A DNA stretch of 64,000 nt from Rhizorhapis sp. SPR117 (GCF_021742065.1 NZ_JAKKIE010000015.1:1-64000), one strand, 5' to 3'. Shown: positions 39,076 through 48,775, counted from the first letter of the stretch. Made by a program: numbers and translations. The notes: a model not told the origin generated them from the letters alone.

Positions 39076-39552
39076 ATGGATGAACTCGCCTTGGCCCGTG
39101 CGCTGCACGTGCTCGCCGTCGTGGTCTGGATCGGCGGCGTGTCGATGGCGACGACGGTCGCGTTGCCCGCCGTGCGGCGTGGCGATCTCGGAGAAGATCG
39201 CCTCAAGGCCTTTCACGCGTTTGAGCGGCGGTTCGTCTGGCAGGCGCGGGCGGCGGTGGTCGTCGCAGGCCTGACCGGCTTGTTTATGATCGCGCGGATG
39301 GAGCTTTGGGATCGCTTCGCCGATGTGGGCTTCTGGTGGATGCACGCCATGGTCGGCGTGTGGGGACTGTTCGCCTTCGTCCTATTCGTCGGCGAACCGT
39401 TTGTCCTCCAGCGCGCTTTTCCGGCATGGGCGCAACGAGATCCCGAGCGGGCTTTCGCGGCCCTTCATCGTGTTCACAAGCTGCTGCTCGTGCTCAGTCT
39501 TCTGACGATCTTTGGCGCCGTTGCCGGCAGCCACGGATGGCTGCCGGCATAG
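39076..39552 (+). CDS. CopD-like four-helix membrane protein, copy 1
   Basis: A 158-residue inner-membrane protein with four predicted helices. It begins MDELALARALHVLAVVVWIG and has the family motifs WWMHAMVGVW and ALHRVHKLLLVLS, with conserved histidines suited to heme or metal binding. It is a paralogue of the 53668-54132 product. ATG 39076 is preferred over an upstream frame opening at 39046. It follows an NnrR-type palindrome, so control by low oxygen/NO is likely. Confidence 0.85.
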   Translation: MDELALARALHVLAVVVWIGGVSMATTVALPAVRRGDLGEDRLKAFHAFERRFVWQARAAVVVAGLTGLFMIARMELWDRFADVGFWWMHAMVGVWGLFAFVLFVGEPFVLQRAFPAWAQRDPERAFAALHRVHKLLLVLSLLTIFGAVAGSHGWLPA

Positions 39553-39660
39553 CGAGTTCCACGCCGGCGCATAGCCGATCGCGGCAGGCGCACGGGACCG
39601 CGTTTTTGCCACCTGCCTCATTTCCGCAGGTATGGCCTGCTGCGCCGATATGGGTGGTGA

Positions 39661-39984
39661 TCAGTCCCGCTCGTTCCTGCCAATCCAGGCCGGCGGATCG
39701 CTCGCCGGAAAGGATTCGATCGACGCCTCGTCGATCGGGTCGATCGGCCTGTCGGCGGCAAGCAGGATCTCGACGCGCGCGGCAACATCGGCAATGAGCG
39801 CGTTGAGGATCGTGGCATTGTCCGTTCGGTCGGACGAAGCGACGCATGAACAAAAGCGTTCATGAACGGTCCGGCGCACGAGGTCGTCTAGGTCGGTTGC
39901 TCCGGTGCGATATCGCCTCTCGACGTGCCGCGCCGCCTCGGCCAGCGCCTCCAGTTTGATGGGATCGTCATATTCATGCGTCAT
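39661..39984 (-). CDS. Small protein with SFPASDPPAW motif
   Basis: A 107-residue soluble protein. The N-terminal part is helical (IKLEALAEAARHVERRYRTG); the C-terminus carries DEASIESFPASDPPAW, a motif I know from the tails of many small hypothetical proteins in alphaproteobacteria. Function unknown. It converges on the CopD-like gene. Confidence 0.7.
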   Translation of the reverse strand: MTHEYDDPIKLEALAEAARHVERRYRTGATDLDDLVRRTVHERFCSCVASSDRTDNATILNALIADVAARVEILLAADRPIDPIDEASIESFPASDPPAWIGRNERD

Positions 39985-40489
39985 CGGTCAGTCTCCTGTC
40001 GGCGATCTCAGATGCGATGCCGGCGCCAACACGCACTTCATCCTCGAAGCCGGAGCACTGCTGGCGCAGCCCTCCCGCGCGGTCGGACGGAATGAGCGCC
40101 GGCGTGCCTTGCATCGCACAGGCCGCCATTTTCCTGGGCATCGGTCCGGCCTCGGCGGCCTCATCGACACCGACCGGAAGAGGCAGCCTATACCCATGGA
40201 TGAATGGCGCAAGCGCTCGCGGGCCATGGGCGTGACGTTCGAAGAGGTGCGCAGGCCGATCGCGGCGACAGCGGATAGATCGAAGTGGCCGGTGTGCGCA
40301 GCGCCTGCGAAAAGACCCGTGCCGGCTGCAGCCAGGTCCCAGCGGCAAGGGAGGCATGGAGCGATCATGCGGTCGTGGGAGGCCAGGGGAATCGGCCGTT
40401 TTGTGTCGAACCATCGTCTGCATTGTCGTTCAGGCGCGGACCGAAGCAATGGCACGGCTCCCAAATCTCCCGCCCCGCTCAATCCTCCG
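39985..40489. other. 505-base region with no firm gene
   Basis: Frames are open on both strands, as expected at this GC content, but none has a ribosome site plus a sensible product. A plus-strand stretch from 40196 (MDEWRKRSRAMGVTFEEVRR) looks protein-like for some 30 codons and then loses character, so a decayed gene is possible. Confidence 0.35.
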
Positions 40490-40735
40490 TTATCGGCCGT
40501 GGAACAGCGTCACCATTCCGGCGATCGCTATGCCAAAGACCATGATCATGACTCCTGCGATTCGCAGGGCGTAGGTCAGCGGATCCTGACCATTATCCGG
40601 TCGCGCCCGCTTCGCCTCCAAAATGCCATTTCGGCCCAGGACGCGGCGGACGAAGGCTTGCCGAAATGCCATATTGAAGCCCACGACGGCGAGGATGGTC
40701 CCGCCCAGATCGACGATCAGCACGAAGGCGGGCAT
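40490..40735 (-). CDS. Small two-helix membrane protein
   Basis: An 81-residue protein with hydrophobic segments at about 3-22 and 55-76 separated by a basic loop (RRVLGRNGILEAKRARPD). GAGGT lies upstream of ATG 40735. It is 37 bases downstream of metB on the same strand, so it may be the last gene of the sulfur operon. Function unknown. Confidence 0.68.
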   Translation of the reverse strand: MPAFVLIVDLGGTILAVVGFNMAFRQAFVRRVLGRNGILEAKRARPDNGQDPLTYALRIAGVMIMVFGIAIAGMVTLFHGR

Positions 40736-40772
40736 GATAGGTTACCTCTCGTGCCGGCCGCGCAGGATATCC

Positions 40773-41945
40773 TCACGCGGCGCACGCCATCAGCCCTGCA
40801 TCCAGGCCCGCGATCAGGTCCGCCCCGGCTTCCAGACCTACCGACAGGCGGAGCAGCCCGTCACCAATCCCCGCCACCGCGCGCGCATCCGCGCCCATGT
40901 CCAGATGGGTCATGGTTGCGGGATGGGCGACGAGGCTTTCGACGCCACCGAGCGATTCCGCGAGCGTGAAGGTGCGAACGGCAGCGATGAAGCGGCGCAC
41001 GGCCTCCACCCCTCCCGCGAGATCGAAGCTCAACATAGCGCCGAAGCCCCGCTGCTGCCTTGAGGCGATGGCATGTCCCGGGTCGGAGGCGAGACCCGGA
41101 TAATAGACGTGGGCGACCGCCGAATGGCGTTCGAGATAGTTGGCCACCGCCATCGCATTGATCTGCTGCTGCGCCATGCGGGGAAAGAGCGTGCGCAGGC
41201 CGCGCAGGGTCAGCCAGGAATCAAATGGCGCGCCTGCGCTCCCGACGACATTGGCCCAGTGCCGCAATTGCTCCACCTGCGCCGGATCGGCGGCAATCAC
41301 CGCGCCGCCGATGACATCGGAATGACCGTTCAGATATTTGGTGGTGGAATGGAGCGCATAATCGGCGCCGAGCGCTATCGGCCGCTGAAGCGCCGGCGAC
41401 AGAAACGTGTTGTCGACCGCGACCTCGGCGCCGGCAGCTTTCGCCTGGGCCGACAAAGCCGCGATGTCGACGACGCGCATCAGCGGATTGCTGGGCGTCT
41501 CGATCAGCACCAGCGACGGCACGTCCTCGAGCGCGGCGGCGAACGCCGCGTCGTCGCCCTGATCGACCAGTCGAAGCGCGATCTGTCCGCGCTCGGCCCG
41601 CGCCTTGAGAAGGCGCATGGTGCCGCCGTAGCAATCGTGCGGCGCGATCACGAGCTCGTCCGGGCGCAGGCGACTGATCAGCAGATCGATCGCCGCCATG
41701 CCGCTCGAAGTGACGATCGCCCCTGCCCCGCCCTCAAGTCTGGCGAGCGCATCGGCCAGCAGGTCGCGGGTCGGATTGCCCGATCGGCCGTAATCATAGG
41801 GGCGCGGGCACTCGAATCCCGCGAACTCATAGGTGCTCGAGAGGTAAAGCGGCGGCGCCACCGCACCGAAGGCGGTATCGCTCGCCACGCCATGCGACGC
41901 GGCGATCGTCTCGGGCTTTGGGACATCGTCGTGGCCGTCAGTCAT
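40773..41945 (-). CDS. metB: Cystathionine gamma-synthase-type PLP enzyme
   Basis: A 390-residue Cys/Met-metabolism PLP enzyme. The PLP lysine is K203 in HSTTKYLNGHSD; YDYGRSGNPTRDLL, the SSGMAAI phosphate site and VDNTFLSPALQRP are present. The most likely role is joining a homoserine ester to cysteine (cystathionine gamma-synthase); cystathionine lyase or O-succinylhomoserine sulfhydrylase are alternatives from the same fold. It overlaps the cysI end by 8 nt, linking sulfide production to methionine synthesis. Confidence 0.87.
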   Translation of the reverse strand: MTDGHDDVPKPETIAASHGVASDTAFGAVAPPLYLSSTYEFAGFECPRPYDYGRSGNPTRDLLADALARLEGGAGAIVTSSGMAAIDLLISRLRPDELVIAPHDCYGGTMRLLKARAERGQIALRLVDQGDDAAFAAALEDVPSLVLIETPSNPLMRVVDIAALSAQAKAAGAEVAVDNTFLSPALQRPIALGADYALHSTTKYLNGHSDVIGGAVIAADPAQVEQLRHWANVVGSAGAPFDSWLTLRGLRTLFPRMAQQQINAMAVANYLERHSAVAHVYYPGLASDPGHAIASRQQRGFGAMLSFDLAGGVEAVRRFIAAVRTFTLAESLGGVESLVAHPATMTHLDMGADARAVAGIGDGLLRLSVGLEAGADLIAGLDAGLMACAA

Positions 41946-43653
41946 TGAAGAACCGTCCTTCCGTCACCTCGCGGACGATGCCGGCGCGCACGGCGAAGTC
42001 ACCGAAATGCTCATCCGGTTCCCGCTCTTGGGCGTAACGGCCGAGCGCGTCCGCCAGCACCTCCAGGATCACGGGCTCGCCGACATTCTCGCGCACCATG
42101 CGGTTGAGCCGCTGCCCATGAAAGCCCCCGCCCAGATAGAGATTATATTTGCCCGGCGCGCGTCCGGTAAGCCCGATTTCGGCATTGTAGGGACGCGAGC
42201 AGCCATTGGGACAGCCGCTCATCCGGACCGTGATCGGTTCGTCCGAGAGACCATTTTCTGCGAGGATTGCTTCGATCCTGTCGATCAGCGTCGGCAGGTA
42301 GCGCTCGCTTTCGGCCATGGCGAGGCCGCAGGTCGGCAAGGCGACGCAGGCGATCGCATTGCGCCGCAGGATCGAGACGTGGTCGACTTCCAGCCCATGT
42401 TCCGCCAGCACCGCCTCGATCGCGGCACGATCGCCGGTTTCCACCCCGCCAATGATGACGTTCTGGTTCGGCGTCATGCGGAAGCTGCCGCGATGGATGC
42501 GCGCCACATCGCGCAGCGCGTCGAGCAGCTTCAGATCCAGCCGCCCGCTCTGGATATAGAGCGTGCGATGGTGACGCCCGTCGGCCGTCGTGTTCCAGCC
42601 ATAGCTGTCGCCGTTCGAGGTGAAAGCGAAGGGGCGCGCGGCCTCGAGCGCGGCGCCCATGCGGTTTTCGACCTCCGCCTTGACCCAGTCGAGTCCCTTG
42701 TCGTCGATCGTATATTTGAAGCGGGCATGCTGGCGGTCGTTGCGGTCGCCGTAGTCGCGCTGCACCGCCATCACCGCATCTGCGCAGGCGATGATCTTGT
42801 CGGCGGCCACGAAGCCGATCACGCTGGCGAGGCGCGGATAGGTCTCCGGCGCCTGGTCGGTGCGGCCCATGCCGCCGCCGATGGCGACGTTGAACCCTGC
42901 CAGCCCTTCCGGCCCGCCGATGGCGATGAAGCCAAGATCCTGCGCGTAGACGTCGATGTCGTTGGACGGCGGCAGCGCGAAGCCGATCTTGAACTTCCGC
43001 GGCATGTAGGTGCGTCCGTAAAAGGGTTCCTCCGGCACTGACGAGGCGACCCGCGCGTCGCCATACCAGATCTCGTGATAGGCGCGCGTTTTGGGGATGA
43101 CGTGATCGCTGACCCGCTTCGCCATCGCCGCGACCTCGGCATGGAAGCGCGAGCTTTGCGGATCGACCGTGCACATCACGCCCCGGCTGTCATCGCCGCA
43201 GGCCGCGACCGTGTCGAGCAGCGTCTCGTGCAGGCCCTGGATGATCGGACGCAGGCTGTCTTTCAGGACCCAGTGGAACTGGAAGGTCTGGCGCGTCGTG
43301 ATGCGCAGGGTTTCGCCGCCATGCGCGCGGGCGAGCTCGTCGAGCTTCAGCCATTGCGCCGGCGTGGAGACGCCGCCCGGCAGGCGAACCCGGATCATGA
43401 ACTGAAAGGCCGGCTCGAGCTTCTGGCGACGGCGCTCGTCTCGCACGTCGCGATCGTCCTGCTGATAGATGCCGTGGAACTTCATCAGCTTCACGTCGTC
43501 GACCGACGGCACCGCGCCGGTGATCCGGTCGAGCAGCCCCTTCGCGATGGTGCCGCGCAGATAGTCGCTCCTGTCCTTCATGCGCTCGTCGGCGCTGAGC
43601 CGGTCGAGTGGCTGCGAGAGATCCCGACTGCGGTCGATCGTCGTCATGGTCAT
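41938..43653 (-). CDS. cysI: Sulfite reductase hemoprotein, CysI
   Basis: CysI (571 residues) reduces sulfite to sulfide using siroheme and a [4Fe-4S] cluster. The cluster/siroheme ligands are seen in CVALPTCGLAMAESE and RMSGCPNGCSRPYNAE. Substrate-site segments LRITTRQTFQFHW and RGVMCTVDP are conserved. It lies 3 nt after the cysJ stop, so both subunits are made together. An internal ATG two codons in (MTTIDRS) is an alternative start. Confidence 0.96.
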   Translation of the reverse strand: MTMTTIDRSRDLSQPLDRLSADERMKDRSDYLRGTIAKGLLDRITGAVPSVDDVKLMKFHGIYQQDDRDVRDERRRQKLEPAFQFMIRVRLPGGVSTPAQWLKLDELARAHGGETLRITTRQTFQFHWVLKDSLRPIIQGLHETLLDTVAACGDDSRGVMCTVDPQSSRFHAEVAAMAKRVSDHVIPKTRAYHEIWYGDARVASSVPEEPFYGRTYMPRKFKIGFALPPSNDIDVYAQDLGFIAIGGPEGLAGFNVAIGGGMGRTDQAPETYPRLASVIGFVAADKIIACADAVMAVQRDYGDRNDRQHARFKYTIDDKGLDWVKAEVENRMGAALEAARPFAFTSNGDSYGWNTTADGRHHRTLYIQSGRLDLKLLDALRDVARIHRGSFRMTPNQNVIIGGVETGDRAAIEAVLAEHGLEVDHVSILRRNAIACVALPTCGLAMAESERYLPTLIDRIEAILAENGLSDEPITVRMSGCPNGCSRPYNAEIGLTGRAPGKYNLYLGGGFHGQRLNRMVRENVGEPVILEVLADALGRYAQEREPDEHFGDFAVRAGIVREVTEGRFFND

Positions 43654-43656
43654 GGC

Positions 43657-45453
43657 TCAGTAGACGTCGCGCTGGTAGCGGTGGTCAGCCTGCAGCGAAC
43701 GGACATAGTCCTCGGCCGCCTCCCGCCCGGTGCGCGCCTCCGCCGCGACGATATCGATCAGTGCCTCGTGGACATCCGGCGCGAGGGTCGCGGCATCGCC
43801 GCAGACATAGACATGCGCGCCGTCCTCAAGGCAGGCGAATAAGTCGCGCGCGCATTCCTTCATGCGGTGCTGGACGTAGATTTTCTCCGCGCCGTCGCGC
43901 GAGAAGGCGACGTCCATGCGGCCGAGCGCGCCGTCCTTCAACCAGCCCTGCCATTCGGTCTGATAGAGGAAATCGGAGCGGAAATTGCGCTCGCCGAAGA
44001 ACAGCCAGTTCTTTCCTCCCGCGCCCCGCGCCTCGCGTTCCTGAAGAAAGGCGCGATAGGGGGCGACGCCGGTGCCGGCGCCGATCATGATGATCGGAAC
44101 ATCATCGCCCGGCAGCCGGAAATGCGGGTTGGTCTGGATGTAGACCGGCAGTTCGGTGTCCGGTCCGGCACGGTCGGCAAGCAGGCCCGAGGCGACGCCG
44201 CTGCGGGCCTCGCCATGCAACGCATAGCGGACGGGCGCGACGGTGAGGTGGGCTTCGTCTGGCGCGGCGGCCAGGCTCGAGGCCAGCGAATAGAGGCGGG
44301 GCTGCAACGGCCGCAGCGCGCTGACGAAGCCCTGGAGCATCACCTCACCCACAGGGAACCTCCGGACGATGTCGATGATATGATGCGTGCGCAGGAACAC
44401 CGAGCGCTCGCCCGAGCGGTCCTCCTGTAGCAATTGCGTGAGCGCGGCGGCATCACTGAGAAGCGCCCAATAGTCGAGGAAGCGCGGGGTCGCGGCGGTG
44501 ATCTCGAAGCGCTGCGTCAGCGCCTCCGCGATCGTCATCGTCTGCCCCTTGAGGTCCAGCTCGGCCTCGGCAGGCAACGAGAGCGCATCGAGCAGCGCCG
44601 CGACCACTGCCGGGTCGTTGGAGGCGGCGATCCCCAGCGCATCGCCGGGCTCGTAGGTCAGCCCCGATCCGGCGAGCGCGAGTTCGATATGACGCGTCTC
44701 TTTGGTCGATCCTCGTCCGACGATCACTATATTCTCGGTTACCGATGCCGGGAACGGGTTCCGCTTGGCATAAGCTGATGACGCAGAAACCGCCGACGCA
44801 GCAACGGCGGGAGCCACGCGCGGGGCGGCCTCTTTTTCGGCGGCAAACTGCTCAACGAGCGCCTGCGTCCAGGCGCCGGCCGACTCTTCATAGTCGACGT
44901 CGCAATCGACGCGCGGCACCAGCCGGGTCGCGCCCAACTCCTCCAACCGTCCGTCAATCCGCTTGCCGGCCTGGCAATAATATTCATAGGTGGAATCCCC
45001 GAGCGCCAATACCGCGAAGCGCACGTCGCCCAGTTTCGGGGCCTTGCGCCCTTCCACGAACTCGAAGAAGCCTGTCGCCGGTTGCGGCGGATCGCCTTCG
45101 CCATAGGTGCTGACGATGATCAGCAGATCCTGCTCCTGGGAGAGCTGCCGGACCTTGTAGTCGGCCATATCCGAAAGCGCTGGTTTGAGGCCCTGTGCGG
45201 ACAAGACGTCGAGGAGGCTACGCGCCAGTTCCGCTGCATTGCCGGTCTCTGTGCCATACAGAATCGTGAGCTTGCGCGCCGAGGCCGAAGCGGACGCCGG
45301 CGACTGCGCGCGAAGCAACAGGCCGGCGTCAAGTCCCGCGAAATAGCCGCTAAGCCATCGCGCCTGCGTGGGATCCAGGGACCGGGAAAGCAGTTCCACA
45401 AGTCGCCATTGCTCCAGGGTCAGCGCGCGCCCTGGCGGATCCGATGCTGTCAT
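43657..45453 (-). CDS. cysJ: Sulfite reductase flavoprotein, CysJ
   Basis: CysJ (598 residues) carries electrons from NADPH through FAD and FMN to CysI. It has an N-terminal FMN flavodoxin domain (LTILYGTETGNAAELA, VSTYGEGDPP, ALGDSTYEYYC), a connecting and FAD domain (RLYSLASSLA) and an NADPH domain (IMIGAGTGVAPYRAFLQER), ending in QRDVY as usual. ATG 45453 has AAGGACG upstream and was chosen over a frame opening at 45510. First gene of cysJ-cysI-metB. Confidence 0.96.
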   Translation of the reverse strand: MTASDPPGRALTLEQWRLVELLSRSLDPTQARWLSGYFAGLDAGLLLRAQSPASASASARKLTILYGTETGNAAELARSLLDVLSAQGLKPALSDMADYKVRQLSQEQDLLIIVSTYGEGDPPQPATGFFEFVEGRKAPKLGDVRFAVLALGDSTYEYYCQAGKRIDGRLEELGATRLVPRVDCDVDYEESAGAWTQALVEQFAAEKEAAPRVAPAVAASAVSASSAYAKRNPFPASVTENIVIVGRGSTKETRHIELALAGSGLTYEPGDALGIAASNDPAVVAALLDALSLPAEAELDLKGQTMTIAEALTQRFEITAATPRFLDYWALLSDAAALTQLLQEDRSGERSVFLRTHHIIDIVRRFPVGEVMLQGFVSALRPLQPRLYSLASSLAAAPDEAHLTVAPVRYALHGEARSGVASGLLADRAGPDTELPVYIQTNPHFRLPGDDVPIIMIGAGTGVAPYRAFLQEREARGAGGKNWLFFGERNFRSDFLYQTEWQGWLKDGALGRMDVAFSRDGAEKIYVQHRMKECARDLFACLEDGAHVYVCGDAATLAPDVHEALIDIVAAEARTGREAAEDYVRSLQADHRYQRDVY

Positions 45454-45848
45454 GCGCGTTCGTCCTTGGCGTTCAGCTCCCTTCAGCGCTCCGGCCCATG
45501 CCACCGGCACGGGATCCTCTCCGGGCGCATTTTCTAGCGAAGCTCAGTTCAGCTTCCGACAGATTGAGGATGTCGATAGAATAAGACAAGCGACTTTTAT
45601 TGAGGGTTTAACGCAATGATTTTGATATGAGCCGGCCTGTGGGCCGCGAGATGGCCACCGGGATTGATTGCTACGCGACACCGATCCCTCCGCTACCTTT
45701 TGCCGGCGAGCACTTCATGCAACGACGCGCGCCAATCGGTACATCCGTGCGACGGCGGCTTGGAACGTATCGGTCGTTCACGCGACAGGCTTGCGTCCGG
45801 GGCCGCAAGCGTCGAGAAATGCGATTATTGATTGTGAGGAGACTCGCG
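45454..45848. promoter_or_regulatory. Divergent promoter region cysJ / 45849 gene
   Basis: A gap of about 395 bases with an AT-rich core at about 45570-45625, unusual in this window, which probably holds the cysJ promoter and perhaps a CysB-like site. No precise operator can be stated. A frame open from 45627 into the next gene has no ribosome site before 45836. Confidence 0.45.
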
Positions 45849-46088
45849 ATGCAAGGCATGGGCGAAAACTGTCCCTTCGAGTTCAATTTCGATGCGGCGA
45901 CGTTCAAGGTGGGAGATCTCGTCAGTTACCGGGTGACCGGTAGCTTGAGCGACTTTCCCTTCATGGGGACATTGCTCGAGGTGCATGACGAATATGTAAT
46001 CATCAGCGCTGATCCCAACGATCCCGACAGCCACATGCGCGGCACGAGAGAGAGCCGCCCGGTCGTCGAAGAAGCCGAAATCCGCTAG
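45849..46088 (+). CDS. Unknown small SH3-like protein
   Basis: A 79-residue soluble protein: FNFDAATFKVGDLVSYRVTG, then MGTLLEVHDEYVIISADPND. The beta-rich pattern with VGDLVSYRV resembles small barrel folds. GAGGAG lies 7 nt before ATG 45849, which was chosen over upstream in-frame starts. Unknown function. Confidence 0.72.
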   Translation: MQGMGENCPFEFNFDAATFKVGDLVSYRVTGSLSDFPFMGTLLEVHDEYVIISADPNDPDSHMRGTRESRPVVEEAEIR

Positions 46089-46408
46089 GCATTGTTTCGT
46101 CGTGGCCGCTCACCTTTCCGCAGCTGATGGATGTGCCGATGGTGAAGCGGCTGACAGGTTTTTGTTGCGGGTACGGGGAGAAAAGCGGGCCGTCTAGGCG
46201 ATTACGCTTCCAAATACCGCCTGCGTTGACTTTTCGCGCGCGGCGACGTTGACTGACGCACCATGTGCGACTCCATCTTCCAAAGGCGCTCTGCGCGCCA
46301 CGCGGATCGGCTTCTCGAAGGCTAGTGGCCCCGGACCGCGCCGTGCGGATCCGGGGATCCCCTTCTTCAACCGATGAATGCGCCAAGAACTGCGCCTGGA
46401 GCGGAACC

Positions 46409-46570
46409 ATGAGCGGCCACGACCACAACCGATCCCCTGAAGATTTGGACGATGACATCGCCGATCGTAGCGGCGAGGAACGGGCAAATGTGCTGCCCTT
46501 TGCCAAGCTGCCGCGACAATCCCCGCGATCCCGACCTCCAGAACCGCCGGAACCTCCACGCGCCGCATGA
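46409..46570 (+). CDS. Possible 53-residue acidic/proline-rich protein
   Basis: A short frame starting MSGHDHNRSPEDLDDDIADR and ending in a proline-rich tail; GGAGCGG sits about 8 nt before the ATG. It is hydrophilic and probably disordered. No family is recognised. The 320 bases before it (46089-46408) hold nothing else that can be supported. Confidence 0.42.
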   Translation: MSGHDHNRSPEDLDDDIADRSGEERANVLPFAKLPRQSPRSRPPEPPEPPRAA

Positions 46571-46896
46571 CACCCGGCCTCCAGGCGATGCTCGCGCGAC
46601 AAAAACTCACGCGATCCGGGGTCGCGTCTCGAATTGATGGCAGGGTGATGGACTCGAGAGAGTCCACCCGAGCGTGGTCGCGCCTTTCCTTACCGATCGG
46701 CGCAAGCCACTGGCCCTCAGCGACCAGATGAAACTCGCGAAAAAGAATTGGTGCGGGGCGGGATGCAGGCAAAACGCCATGCGCCCGATCAGCGCGCTGG
46801 TCGGACCGTCATCCTGCGTATTGCCGGAAACGTCTTCTTGAATCGCCTGACACTCAAGCAAACAGCGACAAAGATCATCTCACTCCACTTGAGCAA
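46571..46896. other. 326-base region without a gene
   Basis: No convincing coding frame. It contains the short inverted repeat GGACTC-GAGA-GAGTCC at about 46650-46665, which is too small to assign. It ends at the 3' end of the minus-strand 46897 gene. Confidence 0.35.
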
Positions 46897-47400
46897 TTAT
46901 TTTGTTTGGTCGCCGCTCGGCGCGATGGTCTTGAGGAAGGCTTCGGCCAGCGCGATGTTGACCTTGTGGCTGTCCAGCATGGCGCGCAGGTCCGCGTGGA
47001 GACCCTCGTCGCGCACGCGAGGCGTCAGCGCTTCGAGCTTGCGCACGACCCAGGACTGGCCGCGGTTGAGAAAGGCCAGACGCTCTGCCAGATCGGCGAT
47101 CGCCATCGCCTTGCCATGAAAGCCGCCGGTCCTGCGGGAGGGCATACCGCCGAGTCGTTTGATCTGCCGCGCCAGCATCGCGCACCAGCGCGCCTCGTCG
47201 GCGCGCACTGTCCTCATCAGCGCCGCATGTGGCGGACTCGCCGCCGCCTTGGCGCTCGCCAACGCTACCCGAGCGCCGGCACGCTCGGCTTCGAGAAGCT
47301 CGTTGAGCGCGGCCAGCAGCTCATCGCGCCCGGCATAGCCCATATAGACGTCGTCAGCTTGGGCCGCATAGCAGACCGGGGACGCGGGCTCGTCGCTCAT
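46897..47400 (-). CDS. Ferritin-like/helical protein coupled to LysR gene
   Basis: A 167-residue helical protein: AGRDELLAALNELLEAERAG, ALMRTVRADEARWCAMLARQ, then GKAMAIADLAERLAFLNRGQ. The repeated helix pattern with Glu residues resembles DUF6306/ferritin-like helper proteins, but metal ligands are not clear. Its start overlaps the LysR stop (ATGA), so the two are made together. Confidence 0.75.
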   Translation of the reverse strand: MSDEPASPVCYAAQADDVYMGYAGRDELLAALNELLEAERAGARVALASAKAAASPPHAALMRTVRADEARWCAMLARQIKRLGGMPSRRTGGFHGKAMAIADLAERLAFLNRGQSWVVRKLEALTPRVRDEGLHADLRAMLDSHKVNIALAEAFLKTIAPSGDQTK

Positions 47401-48245
47401 GCCGCGATCGCCGCCGCAGCGCGGAGCCCGCTGCGGATGCGGGCCATCACGCCGGGGTCCGCCTTGGTCGAATGGACGACATAGGCGGAATAGGAGAATT
47501 CGGGACTGTCGGGCACGAGCGCGAGCCTGCCCTCCTCCAGATAGGATCGGATGAACCCCTTGCGGAAATAGCCGCTGCCGCCCGTCGCCAGGAGATAGTC
47601 GAGCGCGAGCGGTCCGTAGCTGATCGCGACGACCGCGTTCGGCTGGTCCGGATAGGCGGCCTGATAGCTCGCGGCGAACTCCTCGCCCCAGTCGATCTGG
47701 ACATGGTCTTCGGGCGCCAGCGGCCGATCGGTCGGCGTGGTGCGGACGAGGACGAGCTTCTCCTCGAACAGCAGCTCGGCGATCACGCCGGGACGGCGCG
47801 GCGCGGCATAGAGCACCGCGACGTCGAGCGAGCCGTCCTGGACCTGCTCCATCAGCCGCTCGGAAGCGTCGATCTGCGTGCTGACCGCGAACTCGGGGCA
47901 TTCGCGCCGCATCCAGAGCAGCCAGTGCCGCAGCAGCGGACTCCACAGGCTGAGCTCGGCGCCGATCGTCACCACCGTCTCGCGGCCAGGCGGCAGCGCC
48001 ACCGCGCGGCGGGCGCGTTCCCACACCTGCACCAGCGTGGTCGCAAAGCGCAGAAATTGCTCGCCCGCCGGCGTCAGCTTCGCACCCAACTTGTTGCGGA
48101 TGAACACAGGCCGGTCGAGCTGGTCCTCAAGGACGCGAATGCGCGCGCTCACCGCGGTCTGGGTAAGATTGAGATTCGCGGCAGCAGCGACGAAGCTGCC
48201 CGTCTTCACCACTTCCAGGAAGGTGCGGGCGACGCCGATATCCAT
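47397..48245 (-). CDS. LysR-family regulator
   Basis: A 282-residue LysR protein with an N-terminal winged helix (VARTFLEVVKTGSFVAAAANLNLTQTAVSARIR) and a substrate-binding effector domain. It is divergent from a group of small membrane genes followed by peroxiredoxin and carbonic anhydrase. A 24-base motif beside its promoter recurs before the peroxiredoxin gene, so these are its likely targets. The effector is unknown; no OxyR-type redox cysteine pair is evident. Confidence 0.9.
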   Translation of the reverse strand: MDIGVARTFLEVVKTGSFVAAAANLNLTQTAVSARIRVLEDQLDRPVFIRNKLGAKLTPAGEQFLRFATTLVQVWERARRAVALPPGRETVVTIGAELSLWSPLLRHWLLWMRRECPEFAVSTQIDASERLMEQVQDGSLDVAVLYAAPRRPGVIAELLFEEKLVLVRTTPTDRPLAPEDHVQIDWGEEFAASYQAAYPDQPNAVVAISYGPLALDYLLATGGSGYFRKGFIRSYLEEGRLALVPDSPEFSYSAYVVHSTKADPGVMARIRSGLRAAAAIAA

Positions 48246-48278
48246 GCCGCAAGATCTTTCCGCTCAATCATCAATTAT

Positions 48279-48302
48279 ATTCATTTGCTTGATGGATAAT
48301 AG
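48279..48302. promoter_or_regulatory. Candidate LysR operator, copy 1
   Basis: The segment beginning ATTCATTTGCTTGATGGATA lies between the LysR start (48245) and the first divergent gene (48336). It matches 49040-49062 at about 18 of 22 positions, in the same orientation. It may also contain the promoter of the divergent genes. Confidence 0.58.
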
Positions 48303-48335
48303 CGGGCGGATGATGTGCCGACAAGGAGGACCAGG

Positions 48336-48401
48336 ATGGTCCAGCATGAAGGAGTGTTCGCCGAAGCCGACCCGCTCTCCTTGGGCGCGGTGCTGCAGTG
48401 A
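48336..48401 (+). CDS. 21-residue leader-type ORF
   Basis: A very short frame (MVQHEGVFAEADPLSLGAVL plus Q) with a strong ribosome site (AAGGAGG 6 nt upstream), whose stop overlaps the GTG start of the next gene (GTGA). The next gene has no ribosome site of its own, so this peptide probably serves to load ribosomes onto it. Too short to assign function. Confidence 0.55.
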   Translation: MVQHEGVFAEADPLSLGAVLQ

Positions 48402-48775
48402 AACCGTTCGATCCGGTTCGTCCCGAGCCACCGCGACGCGAGGACGGGAAGGCCTTCGGGATTCTCGCCACGATCCTGATGGCGGTGACCTGGCTTGGCC
48501 TTTATGGCCTCGTCAAAGCCGATATCATCTCCGAACAGGCCTTGCCCATCGTCATCATTGTCGCGGCGCCTGTCGCGACATTCGTCATCATGGGCTTCGA
48601 ATGGGCGGCGACATCCACCAGCGCGCCGAAGGCCTTCCGCGAAGTGCCGCCCCCCGCCGACTTCACCGCTCTGTGGCCGCTGGACCATGGCAGATCGGAC
48701 GCCGCCCAATCGCCAAGAACCAGGAAGCGCAATGCGACCCGTCATCCCGGGGTCGAACCTGGCGATGAGCCGTGA
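48398..48775 (+). CDS. Small two-helix membrane protein
   Basis: A 125-residue protein with a proline-rich N-terminus (FDPVRPEPPRRED), two hydrophobic helices (about 20-40 and 48-69) and a hydrophilic tail. GTG 48398 overlaps the 21-residue ORF stop; its own stop overlaps the next GTG (GTGA). Part of the LysR divergon. Unknown function. Confidence 0.7.
   Translation: MKPFDPVRPEPPRREDGKAFGILATILMAVTWLGLYGLVKADIISEQALPIVIIVAAPVATFVIMGFEWAATSTSAPKAFREVPPPADFTALWPLDHGRSDAAQSPRTRKRNATRHPGVEPGDEP

Noticed and set aside
46650..46665. Inverted repeat GGACTC-GAGA-GAGTCC
   Set aside because: Short, isolated, and not near a supported gene start, so chance is likely in this amount of sequence.
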